DNA from: Lagopus muta
Lineage: Eukaryota > Chordata > Aves > Galliformes > Phasianidae
Direction of reading: 5' to 3'
DNA length: 64,000 nucleotides
Assembly: GCF_023343835.1 (NCBI RefSeq)
Contig: NC_064435.1
Location: forward strand, 82,656,134 to 82,720,133
The number at the start of each line of letters is the position of its first letter. Position 1 is the stretch's first letter. This document shows positions 12,162 through 23,760 of the stretch, piece by piece. The position numbers and the translations under genes were made by a program. The notes beneath the pieces are model-generated. The model made no database searches, was not told where the DNA came from, and saw only the letters and a program-made list of their open reading frames with translations.

Positions 12162-15100
12162 TTCCCTCGGCGGTATATATCAGAAAGGCAAATGATCTTT
12201 CTGAAAGTCTGGGTCTGACTGAGAGCAATGCTGGTCAAGATGGTCAGCAGTGAGGCCCCAGCTGGTGTTTGCAGCCCACGGTAAGCATTGTAAATGCTGC
12301 AATCTGGCCCTGATAAAAGTTAAGACTAGAGCATTAAAACCTGTACAAATGCCTCCAGGAATGTGGATGTGAACCTAGCTGCTGCATCTGGGTGTGAAAT
12401 GAAAGTGCATGCACAGATGTACAGATGAAGAGCACATAAGTGAATTTTATTTTTTTTCCTGGAAGACAATTTAATCTTTTTTTTCCAAGAAGAATATGGC
12501 TCCTAAATGCCCAGATTAAGCTGATTACTAATAGAAATGTTTTCCTCAATTATATTTCTTGAACTTCTTAAAATCACCCTGCAAACCAGAAGGGTCTTCA
12601 GAGACAGAGGGAAAATTCCTGATACATTAATTTTCTTAGAAATATAGGGACCCATTAACTGGGTCAAAATGGATGGGACAGATTTTTTAGCAAATCAGCC
12701 GTGGTTTTGTTCAGACATAGCCTGCAGCTTTGTGACCAGAAAACGAGAGAAAGGAAACCAAACTTTGTTTTCAGTCAGATTCTATTGAAGCAAACCCAAA
12801 AGCTTTGTAGCTCAATTTCAAAATGAATTCATTGTTTCCTAAGAGCTGCTGAATTCTATAAGGGCTCAGGGTGACTTTACTACTGCTATAGTGAAGTATT
12901 CTTAGTCTGGCATTAGTTCCTCACAGAAATCATCACTTTTGACTACTGATCCTTTTCTGCAACTGACAAAGGAGCAGTAAACCAACATAAATCAGTTTGC
13001 TTCTTCATCTTTTTACAGCTTCAGAAGACCACAAATCAGCCTCAGAAGTTACAATTTTAATTCACTTTCCACTAATTTATGACTCAAATTGTCTTCCAGA
13101 TTGTTCTCTTGTGGTTGGAATGAACGGACCATTCACTCCTGGTTCCATTTATGCATATCTGTCATAATGACTGAAGCTGTGCAGGGTACAAACTTTGCAA
13201 GAAGCAGTTAGATAAGCTGAAATCTAACCCTCATTTTTAACTTAAAGGAAATGTATAACTGACTTGAAACTGGCCTTGTAATATATTTTATTCAATAGGA
13301 AAGTTTTTTTTCTGCAGTTCTTTCTTGTGGCTCTAGTAGGTGAACGTGGAATGAAATATTCATATAAATACCTTGTTTAGCTTCAGACGTGCTTAAGTCT
13401 CTCCACTTCAATGTGGTTCATAGAAATGTTTAGTTAAGCATATGCTGAGGTTTTTTGTTTTTTTTTTAATGGGGGTCACTAATGATTGCACTATACATAA
13501 AAATAGATGTTGATGTTGTTGCTTGATCTGTTTTTAATAATTTGGGAGACACTCAGGCACCATGGTTTTGGGGCCCAGACGTACTTCTGAACCTTCTAAG
13601 ACCCAAATAAATGATACAACATACGATAAAAACCCCAGCAGAAAGAAAAATAACCCACAAACAATCCTCAGTACAGGAATCTTAGTGTATATAGTTCTGT
13701 TAACTTCAAGATTACAAATTCCTGATCTTTGCAGTTGAAACAAGTTACAACTGGAACATTACATTTTCATTTTTGGTAGATCTTTTAGTATTAAACAGTA
13801 TGATGTCCCTTGAAATCAGGACGTGAGAGTACTAAGGGGTCATATGGACATGGAGGAACATTGTTATTTCTTAATTACACCAATGCATAAAATGATGCCA
13901 ACATTTGACACATTCCTGCTTCTCCCACATAAGCGTTTTGGTGATTTATTCTCTAATCAGAAGTACTAGTAAATGATAAGAACTTTTCTAAGAAATCATT
14001 ACCAAAAAGCAAAGGGTTTTTCCAGAAAGTTTCAAAAAACTCTTCTCTCACCACAAAACATTTGAAAAAGCAAAATACAGATGCTTCCCCATGTTCCCGT
14101 CATATGACCGTTAATTTAAAATGTGTTTCTTTTCAGAACGCGGCCTATAAAGATGCTTAGGGGGGAGCTCAACACAGTCATTTAGGAAACAGAAACTTTG
14201 GACATGTGGTTGAAATATGGTGGGAGAAAAATAGAATGCATCCAATTAATAACATTGAGAGCAATTTCAAATGCAGTTTTCCCATTATCTTCTCTTCAGA
14301 TTGGATTCTGGAGGGCCAGAAGACAAAGGCTAATTAGCCTTGCAGTTTGTCATTTATTGTTCGTATTTAGCTTTAAGTTTGTAACGCAAACTCTTCTGAG
14401 ATAAAGCACAGATATGCAGAACAACTGCTATCTGGTGTTATGATCTACAGGATGACCAGGAAAACGGTGTGTTTCTATGGAGAATTACTGCCTATATGCG
14501 ATTAATGAATGAATGATAGTTTGTTAAATTAGTTGATGAATTACACACGCACACAGAGCAACATGTACAAAATTTTATACCAAGATATTGCATTTTGAGT
14601 TCCTTTTAATTGTTGCACTAATTGCTAGTCTCAACAGAGGAAGGAGTAAATGGATGATAAAGCAGGACAGCATTGAATCTCTTGTTGCTGAAGAGCTGTT
14701 TTTTTGGGGGGTATGTCATTGCCTCTGGCACTGTGGAGAAAAGAAGGGAAAAAAAAGAAAGCTTTTCTGATGGGAGCCTGCTGTCAGTATATCCAACACT
14801 GAGAACTAAGAGACAGAAATGTACTATGAAATACATTTTTTCTTTAGGTTTTGCACAGTTCACAGTTGCCAGTCTGCACTGAGCTGCATACTTTATGACA
14901 TGGCTTATCCAGTAGAGCTCTTTAGAACTGCACACACATACAAACAAACAAAAAACCATAATGATGAGGGATAGGTCAAGAAACCTAACAGGAAGGAGCG
15001 AATAAAACTTAGGAGATAGAATTTAAAGTACTGTGGATTCAGAAGAATTTTATCCTTGTCAAAGAGTATGCGAACGGACCACAGTGGTTAACACAAGGCA

Positions 15101-15204
15101 CAACTTCTCTGGACCTAAGCTGATATTCTCCAGCTGAAGTATCTGATTAAGAATGTGCCACATTTACACAGAGACTTGACTGGATCTAGCAGGACTTCAC
15201 ATAA

Positions 15205-15350
15205 TATCCTGGGCTTGAAGGAACCTACAAGGATCACTGAGTTCAACTCCTTATCGCTTAGCTGTTACCTGCTGCAAGAATGTTGAGTCAGGAAGGAGGT
15301 GATTCCTTGGCATACTACCTCACAACCATGTGAATAGAGATCCTGTCAGT
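15205..15350 (-). mobile_element. CR1 LINE 3' end fragment, reverse orientation (diverged)
   Basis: CCTGGGCTTGAAGGAACCTA, CAAGGATCACTGAGTTCAACTC and the following bases resemble the reverse complement of a CR1 3' end. The right boundary is uncertain because the match fades after about 15,260. Confidence 0.6.
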
Positions 15351-17239
15351 GCTCTCTTGGGCACTCCTTGCCTGCTCTAGTTCTGCAGAATGGGAGAAGG
15401 ACCTATGGGCAAAAAACTGTCCTTTTTTCCTCCTTAGTTGTTCCCAAAGGGAAGGCATCTGAAGAGCAGATTGATTTCCTCCATGCTGGGGTTGTTATGT
15501 TTTCTAGACATAAAAAGGAGGAACAAGGAAAACATCATTGCTTCAGGTTCCACGTTTAGCCTTATTAGCCAGTGGCATTCTTGCTCTGGGAAGCCTTAGC
15601 CAGAAGTGCTCTAGAACTCTCTGTGCATTGCTCTGTTGTTTGAAAAGGCAGTTGTGTTAATAATTGGGACAGGAGTCCACGTTTCTGTCCCTACTATTTT
15701 CTTAGGATATTTTCTGGGCTTGTACGTCAGAAATTGCTCACTCACATTTAAAATACAACACTACTTTCTACATCTTTCTTAAATCACTTTCCCAAAGCTC
15801 ACTATCAATCGAAGTTATATATGCTGCTAGCTCCTTGCTTTCAGAGATCTGCTCTGGGTCATAGCCAAACCCTTGCTAATAAAATTCTTGGTGGTTTTCT
15901 GCAGGCAGTAAAGAAAGACTAAAGCAGTCATCCTTGTTAATTATCAGTTAATTTACTGAAATCTGGATACTTCTGCAACTGATCAAATATTCTTTCTGGA
16001 GGCGCACATTTCCCAAAATAAAGTAATAAAAAAGACATTATAATCTGCCCAATAATGCGTCCAGGTTGATAGCAAAGGAGAATATTTTTATTCTTTTGTC
16101 ATTTAACAAGATTACAAATTCTTCCATAAGGTTACCAAAGGCAGTAGGAAATGACAACAGGTATTTAGTCATCCTGAAGATCAGAACTCTGGATCAAATT
16201 TGGGGTATTGAAATGAAGAACATTGTCCTTTCTCTTATTACTTGAAGGACTCATCCTCTTTTGTTTACAGGATAATGTAGTTGTATTACAAATTCAGAAG
16301 GTGAAGGTAAATTTAAGAAATCTGATATGAAGAATTTTAGAGGATTCTTTTGTGCGTTTTTTCCCCTCATATATTGATGGAATAAAATGGCATAAAATCA
16401 TTGCAATAAGTATGTAGTGTGCTAAAGACAAGAAATGTAGCAGCATTAAGAGTAAGACAAATATGTATTTTACAGCAGATATTGGGACGGTACCTGGAAG
16501 TTATATTTGAAATCTAGTCCAGACTTGCTACAGAGTGCATATGGATTGCAGAATATACAAGGAAGAGCATTCACTGAAAAAGCAAACAGGAAACCACATT
16601 TTAAAAATGATAGCTGAACATATGGAACTTTTCACATGCATGATGTGAAGCGAGGACTGTGCGTGTATACATTAACAGGAGGTGCTATAGCTGACCCTCA
16701 CAGGCTTGTATTCTAACAGACTCTGAAGCACTATCTTAGGATTGTGTAGAAAGGAGTACAAGCCTTAGATGAGAGGCTGGTTACAATAGCTGAGGAGCTG
16801 CCCTGAAACACTGTACAAATACAAGTGTTTTTACCTTCAATTTTTATTACATGGATGCGTTTCTTCTACCCAGAAGGAGGCTATGGAGAAAAAGCAAGCA
16901 GGGGTAATTACAAATGGACCAAAGAAGGCCATCTGCCAGCAAACTCTTGAAATTTCATGAAGGAAAACGATGAAAATATTGGCTTTGGGAACTTTTGCTC
17001 TTTCACTGGTCGAAAGCAAAAGTAACGTGGGTATTTCTGGAGTAGAGTTTTTTGAAAGGGTCTCTGTTCAGGAGGAGAGGGCTTTGGAAAAAAAACAAGC
17101 TTAGGGTATCTGTAGAAGGCATAAAATTTTCCTTTGCAGAGATGCAGCATTATGTGCTGTCTGCAGCTGCAGATACATCCCTGCTGGGACATCTGAACTG
17201 TAGGCTATCTGCCCAAGCTGTTACGCAGAAGCGATAAAA

Positions 17240-17253
17240 GTGCTATCTAGTGG
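17240..17253 (-). promoter_or_regulatory. CTCF-like binding motif, reverse orientation
   Basis: GTGCTATCTAGTGG is the reverse complement of CCACTAGATAGCAC, matching 13 of 14 consensus positions. It lies at the left edge of the GC-rich patch at 17.24-17.60 kb. Confidence 0.45.
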
Positions 17254-17461
17254 GAGGACACTCTGCAGGCCATTCGGCACCTTCATGACCTAAATGGCTT
17301 GCTCGTTCTGGACGCCACCAGGAGGTACCAAGAAAAGAAAGGTATGGATGTGAGGTACAGAACGAGGGCTCTGTAGAGTTGCATAGGACTGAAGTCAGGA
17401 TCCCTGGGTTGCCCCCAACTGGTGCCGCTTGCGTCCACCAGCCCTCCACAGAGGCGGGCGT

Positions 17462-17475
17462 CCGGTAGGGGGCGC
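17462..17475 (+). promoter_or_regulatory. CTCF-like binding motif, forward orientation
   Basis: CCGGTAGGGGGCGC matches 13 of 14 positions of CCASYAGRKGGCRS, including the AGGGGGC core. It faces right, toward BMP6, and forms a divergent pair with the motif at 17,240. Further CpGs surround it. Confidence 0.5.
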
Positions 17476-20400
17476 TGCTGAGACGGCGGGCGCTCGTTGG
17501 ACTCAATCGCATTGACGCACAGCACGGCGGCCGCTGGCCTTGGGGAAGCTCTCAGTGGGATGGGGATGGCGCACGGATGTCGTCCATACGACACAGGATT
17601 TCATGTGGCAGTTTTTCAGCTTGCTACTCATAATGTATAAGAAGAAAGTCTGCCCTTCGTGCAGTTTGGGGCAGCTGTGAACTGTCACAAGAGTGTTTTA
17701 TGGAGGCTGATTTTAATTTTGCCACCCAGGAGAGTAATAGTCCCAAGGAAATGAAGTATCTTTCTGCTATTGTTACATATCCGAAGGAAAAAATCCTGGC
17801 ACATCACTGGCTAAAAAAATAGTAGTGTGATGAGTCAATAAATTTCTATTGTGTAGCTTTCTCTGGGTGAACAATACTATGTTCTGGGGTAGTGTTAAAC
17901 AATTAGTTCACATATCATACAAATAAGCACATCCTAGATGGATGCATCTGGGGGTAGTAGAAATTATTCATCTCTAGCCAATCAGACAGCAGTTTTTATT
18001 TATTTCAGTGTTTAACAGAATACCTCTCTGGGCTCCAGGAGACCTTGCGAGCAATTTAAAATACAATAACTTGAGAAGGAAAGCCAGCAGTTTTTCCTCA
18101 CTCTCAATCCAGAATAATAATATATGACAAAATATCCTGTTCCCACAACTATTAGTCTTTCTATCCCCAAGTGTGTAAATAGATAGCTATGCAGGATCAA
18201 CAGACCTCTTCACAGAATATGTCCTGCCATGGGGCTCCCTGTCCTCTTGCTCTGATGGAAGAGTTTTCAGCATTAATGTTTCCATCATTTGTAACTCTAC
18301 CACTGCTAGACAGAGATAGGAGACCGCCATGAATCTGCCAGAACTGTGTAAGAAGGCCAGAGCCTGGTTGTATACATCCAGCTTGCTGTGTTGGGGAAAA
18401 CAGGATGAAACAGTTTAAAAAAATCTAAAAATCAGCCATTTTTTTTTATGAATTTCAGACATTGCCTTCCTGTGCAGTATTATTTAAAAGCAAAATCTGT
18501 ATCTTGAAATATGTGCAGTGAAAACATTTACAAGGAATGTACCTTTGTCTTCAAATGACACTCACCATTGTGCTTGAGTTGTTTGGAGTAGTTCTGTGTA
18601 AATTCCTGCTGTTATTTTTATTGTTTTGTGTTACAATAGTGCCTAGAAATCTAAACCATTTTGCTAGATGCTGTTCAAACACGTACCAAAAGACAATCCC
18701 TTCCCAGAAGATTTGCAGACCAGTTACTTTCCCTGAGAATAGAATTTTATTCCTGGACTTCATTTCTTTATAGATTTGAATTCTTGTATCTCACAAGAAC
18801 TCTGTTTTACCATGTTGTCATTTAATCTTAATCATTGCCTAATTAGACACTAATGTTTTTGAAAGGGGACTACCAAAAGAGATTTCAAACAACTTGAAGT
18901 ATGCAGAATTACGTGAATTAAGTCACAGATGTTACATGTCTGCAGTGCTGACCAAATCTGTCCAAGGCACTAAGGCAAAGTTTAATATCTCTCATTTTGT
19001 ACAGAGAGATTAGTGGTCCCCAGCTGTGCCTCAGACCATCCATTCTTCACAGCTGGTCTTTCTTATTAATCCCCAGGAAATGGCCTATGTTCTGATTTGT
19101 TGATTTTTAAATACAGGCTGAGCAAAATCCACTTAAATACAGCAGTGTAAAAATTGAAATCATACTTCATGATGGATCATGCTCATGAAGAAGTAACTTC
19201 TGGGGGCAGGGGGAGTAATACCTTAGATTCACCTCTGGTGTTTATTTTGAAGTGTCATGGTAAATGTAATAGGAGAACGTAAGCATCCCAGACACCCTTG
19301 TTAATGAACCAAGTGCATTTTTAGTCTGGCTGTTGTGCTTTGTCTTCACATGAGAAGGGAGATGTCATCACAGAAGAGCACAGGGCCATTATGGCAGTTG
19401 GGATTAACAGACCAGAAGTTAGTAATGCTCTAAACAAAAGAGTTCAGCTTTATTTTTGCTGATGTTCAGTACATTTGAAGTGGATGACTCTGGCTGTATC
19501 TTCTAAAATAGGTGAGGTTTCTTATTGCTGTCAACCCTAATATTAACGGTCAGCAGATGGCTACAGTAACTACAGACTACATTCTGCATTTAGTGCATTT
19601 TCTAGCTCAGATGAATATACTCCAGTTGTACACACTGTACCCAACCATTTTTGTAGTAATGTAGATCCTCTTAGTTCACATGCCTAAGGCGTAAAAAGAG
19701 ATGCTAAATGCCTCCTACTTTCCTCTCTTCTGGTATTTGGCTTTTCCCTGACTTCTAATGACTTTATCACTCTTAAATGATCATCTTGCTGGTCAGGAAC
19801 ACATCACAGTAAAAGCAGAAAAGGCACATCATGCAAATGAACTTGCTAAAAGCAGAGGCTTTTCTCATAAGCGATAGTAAGACGATTACAGTTATAACAG
19901 AATGAGCAGCAGTGGAATACAGCCTCCTAGCCCTGGCCTAGCTACTCCAGAGACTTCTGAGTGCTTTGATCACTGCATTGAGAAAAATGCAGAGCTTTTC
20001 TCATTCCTTTTTCTCCAGCTGCATTGCTTCTCCCAAGTCCTAGACAACCTCTCTTCCATATATCTGGAGACCTCTGTTTAAAAGTTGTATTTGTATGAAT
20101 GCACTTCGCATTCTGAATCCCATTCTTCCACTGTGGCAGAGCTGTTCTGTTGGCGCTTACAATTGATTGCTCAATTTTACTTCACTAGATGTAATGGACA
20201 AACGATGTGACCAGTGTTAGCTGTTAAACCAGTGCTTTAACACAGTGATTTCTGTAATTGTAAATGGTATTTCTCCAGGAAAGGAAAATGAGAGAATTAT
20301 TCTCGTAACAGTACAAGATTTCTTCTTTTTATTTTTAATTTTTTGCCAAAAGCAAGATTGCAATTTGGACTTCTCAGTATAAATAAACCTTCTGTAATGA

Positions 20401-20904
20401 TATGCTCATAATTAGTGCAATGACTGGTGCTAGGAAAAAAAATGAAACAAGTTAATTTTACAACTGCATTTTCTCCTTGTTCTTCCTAAATCATGAGTAC
20501 TGAAATGAATAGTGACATATGATCTGCATCTCATCACAAAAGGATCTAAATCCTCTTCATTTTTTTTTCACAATTTGATTGTGGATAGCTTAGGTTATTA
20601 GATAGAAACTCTACATTTTTGTTGGAAGTTCACTAATATTGAAAATAAAATTGAAGGTAGGCAAAATAGTTAGAAGCATTGCAATTATTCTTCTTTGTGC
20701 TTGTTGTAAAACACAATTTTGAATTGGTTTTGAGGAGTGAATCTTATTTTTGTTCTCTTTGAAGACTTGGAGTAGCATGGTAATTGGAAGACTCAGTGTC
20801 TCAGATATGATGAAAGAGTGCAGCTTCCTTAATCATATCCAGCAGAGACTTGTTTGTTAACTGATGTAATTATAGCGACTGGAGTATGTAGTGGAAATGC
20901 TAAA

Positions 20905-21180
20905 TCACGGCTTGAACCAGTGACTGAGCTCCTGGTAGGAAAGCAGGGCCAACCCAGGGGAGCTCAGGTGCAAGCAATGAATAGCCAGAAAGGTGGAGCC
21001 AGGATCCACGCCTTCCCAGAGCTCATTTAAGGGTTGGCAGTGGAGGTAAAGTGCATCTTGCTGGAGATTCTTGCTTACTTGAGGTTTTCTAAAAGTAAGC
21101 AGTTTTTCTTCCTTTGTTTCTGCATCCATGGCTGCTGCATTTGAGTTTATTCTCATTTGTTGCAGCCTAGGATTGTGGTA
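20905..21180 (+). repeat. LTR-like interspersed repeat, copy A
   Basis: This segment shares ordered blocks with a second copy at 33,710-33,990: TGAACC near the start, GAGC(T/A)CAGGTG, GGTGGAGCCAGG, a TATA-like CATTTAAGGGTTGGC, then CTGGAGATTC and AAGTAAGC. The GC-rich stretch before an A/T-rich TTTAAG box resembles a retroviral or LTR-retrotransposon promoter, but no internal retroviral coding sequence lies beside it. I cannot assign the family by name. Confidence 0.45.
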
Positions 21181-21699
21181 ATCTGCTTATTATTGCTATA
21201 TTTTCTATCACATTCTGATATTACAGCGTACTGTATGACTCAAATGTCCGTTATCCTTGCATAGAGACATAGTTTATATGGAGTTGCAGAAAAATGTAGG
21301 GCTTATTTCATTTTGTGATAGCGCATCTGTGAGTGTGATCTGTAGGGTGCATCTCAATTAACATGTTTGTTTAGAGCAAAGGGGTACTCCTGAAGCTGAA
21401 TTCCTGAATATCCTCTGTTTTGTGCACTTTTTTTCTTATGCCTTGCAGCATTCAAGTTGGGTTGCTTCCATATGCCACTGAGCAGGAAGATGCAGTACAG
21501 CAGTGCAGTGGATCTGCTTTAACCATGGATTAAAGTTCTTTCTATGGAACCATATAACTAAAGGAAAGTAAAAATGCTTTGAAATGTGTATAGTACAGAC
21601 AATGGATCCTTAGTATGAGTAATTTTGATCTGCACTACTTACTACTACAGGTACAGTCAGAGTCCTGTGAGTATGGCTTCATGGGGGCCTATTCCTCAT

Positions 21700-22020
21700 G
21701 AGGGGAGTGAAGGGGCAGCACTGATCATTGCTCTTTGTTGACAGTGGCAGGACCCCAGGAGATGGCATGGAGCTGAGTCAGGGGAGGGTCAGGTTGTGGC
21801 TTAGGAAAAGATACTTCACCAGAGGGTGGTCAGGCCCTGGAAAGGCTCCCGGGGGCTGTGGACATGGCCCCAAGCTGCTGGAGTTCAAGAAGTGTTTGGA
21901 CACTGCTCTCAGACATACAGTCTGATTTTTGTGTGGTCCTGTGTGGAGCCAGGAGTTGGACTCAGTATTCCTTGTGGGTCCCTTCTAACTTGGGGTGTTC
22001 TATGATTCTATGGTTCTGTG
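21700..22020 (+). mobile_element. CR1 LINE 3' end, forward orientation
   Basis: GAAGGGGCAGCACTGATCA starts a stretch that passes through GAGCTGAGTCAGGGGAGGGT, GGGTGGTCAGGCCCTGGAAA, TTCAAGAAGTGTTTGGACAC and GAGTTGGACTCAGTATTCCT. It ends in the diagnostic short tail repeat ATTCTATGGTTCTGTG. This is a 5'-truncated CR1 with an intact 3' end. Confidence 0.92.
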
Positions 22021-22189
22021 AAACCCAAAATAAAGAGAGCATGCATGTTATTTAATGCCCACTTTATCATACTGTATTCGTTTATCTTGAGAGTTTAGCT
22101 GCTGAACTTTTTTTAATTAGGTCTGATATAACCTCATTTAATATAACCATTTGAGCCCAACTCATCAACCGATTGCTCGCACACTGCAT

Positions 22190-23458
22190 TATGTTTTTGA
22201 GTAGCTATGTGCTGGACATTTTGTCCAGAGTGACACTGTGAGAAATGATACTGAAAGCTTCGCTGAAATCCCAAAAGATTACATGAGCTGGTTTCCCTTG
22301 GTCAACACGATAACTAGCCTTGCCATAAAAGGATGTTAAGTTTGTTAAACAAGACTTTCTCCTTGTGAACTTTTGTTGACTGTGACCAGTGGCTGCACAG
22401 TCTTTCAGATATTTTTCAGTAATTCCCAGAATAACCTCTATAACTTTTCCAGGCTCCAGAAATGAGACTGGCAGGCCTGTAATTACCTGGGTGGTCTTGC
22501 CCTTCTTGAAAATTGGGACATTTGCCAGCTTCCCATAGACAGAGACCACTCCAGATTCCCAAAGCCATTGAAAAATTATTATTCATCTCACAATATCTTT
22601 ATTCAGCTATTGGAGTACCCTGGAATGAATCCCACCAGGCCCCATAGACTTGTATGCATCCAGTTGGAGCAGCAAACCCTGCAGAGTGTTAGACACCAAT
22701 CCTTTTAAAGGCAGTTTCCCAGGGGACCTTGTTAACTACTTCCCTGAGTGGTCTGAAGTTTGCTCTCCCCTACATCCAGAATTGTAGTTTTGCAGTGTTC
22801 TTCTTATCAGCAAGGATTTTAAAGTTGACTCTTTCATGAGCCAAGATGGCCTCCAATTGCCAATTCTCCCATGAGAATTCTGTGTTTACAAGAATTCTTA
22901 CAAGAATTTTACTAGGAAGGCACCTTTTCTATTTAACTCCCTTCGTACTTGAATCAAGTAGTAATTTGTTATCAAGTGTTCTAGGAATCTCCTGGATATG
23001 TTCATATCATCTGTGCAATTCCCAGGTAACGTCTTGCAAATTGGAGTCACCCCTAAGGACAACGGGAAAGCAGATCTATGGGTATTTTTCATTTCACTAG
23101 AGAGTAATTTATCAGTGTTGTCATCCTGGCTGGGTGGCCTATAATAGACTTCCACAATGACATTCACTTTAATAACTTGTCCTTTAAACGAAGTGTCCCA
23201 GCTGTGCTACTGCCAATTGTCAGCCCTGTACAGCCCAGTCCTGCCTTTACCCACAGCCACCCTGAGCCTTGCATGCCCTGCAAGGTGGCAGAGGGCAGGG
23301 GATCCTTTAATTCTTGTGCTGTGACTGATGCATCTGTCTCAAGGATGGCAGAGCATGATTCCACCATCTGCCATTGGAAGGGACAGAATGAAAGAGCCCT
23401 CCCACTAACTGCTATGCCAAATCCTAGCTGCCTACCCTGGTCATACAACTGCCCAGGG
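22190..23458 (-). mobile_element. CR1 LINE ORF2 relic (endonuclease and reverse transcriptase parts), reverse orientation
   Basis: Reading the minus strand, an endonuclease-like segment comes first, with VYYRPPSQDD near 23,130 and SRRFLEHL near 22,980. A reverse transcriptase segment follows with IFKKGK near 22,505, VPGKV-like FLEPGKVIEV near 22,450 and FWDFSEAFSIISHSV near 22,240. These match CR1 ORF2 order. The stretch between the two domains is shorter than in intact CR1, suggesting an internal deletion, and stops and frameshifts break the frame, so it is a dead copy. The 5' limit is uncertain; the weak match at 23,170-23,450 (LGCTGLTIGSS) looks like the endonuclease N-terminal half. Confidence 0.85.
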
Positions 23459-23521
23459 TCACAGAATCACAGAATTGTAGGGGTTGGAAGGGACCTCCAG
23501 AGATCATCGAGTCCAATGCAT
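23459..23521 (-). mobile_element. Short CR1 3' tail, reverse orientation
   Basis: CACAGAATCACAGAATTGTA, GGGGTTGGAAGGGACCTCCA and GAGATCATCGAGTCCAA form a well-preserved reverse-complement CR1 3' terminus. It is far less diverged than the adjoining ORF2 relic, so it is probably a later, strongly 5'-truncated insertion. Confidence 0.85.
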
Positions 23522-23760
23522 CAGGTCACCTTTGTTTTGCTGGCAATGGCTGCCATCGCTGCTGGCTCCCCATAACTCATCAGCTGCTCTCTGAGCACTG
23601 CCATTTTGCAGCAGGTCTCTACACTCCTGTAGGCTCTTCCTGGCTCAGCAACCTCCTGTGCCACCATCCCCGTACTGCTGAGGGATGTGCCTGCACTGGA
23701 GATGGTGGCCTTGGTGATTAGGAGGGATGTATTTCTATCAGCATGCACTGTCAAAGCTCT
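23522..23760. other. GC-richer segment next to the CR1 cluster, unidentified
   Basis: The segment has a minus-strand open frame of 77 codons (23,521-23,754) with no recognisable domain. It could be the 5' continuation of the neighbouring CR1 ORF2 relic or unrelated sequence. Confidence 0.3.

Larger units (their letters stand above)
17240..17600. other. Isolated GC- and CpG-rich patch
   Basis: The patch rises well above the surrounding AT-rich flank, especially at 17,395-17,600, with clustered CpGs and GGCGGGCG and GGCGGCCGC stretches. Open frames exist on the minus strand (about 17,243-17,594), but they lack any recognisable protein. A distal regulatory element or boundary fits better than a gene. 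Confidence 0.4.
7306..20900. other. Non-coding flank with CR1 pieces and CTCF-like motifs
   Basis: Apart from the listed repeats and motifs, this is AT-rich unique-looking DNA. The stretch 10,200-10,620 is rich in ATTA, TAAT and octamer-like motifs (ATTTGCAT at 10,209) and has almost no CpG. No coding exon or RNA gene was recognised. Confidence 0.55.

Noticed and set aside
14141-14160. TATA-like CCTATAAAGATGC as a promoter
   Set aside because: No downstream exon, CpG enrichment or open frame supports a transcription unit.
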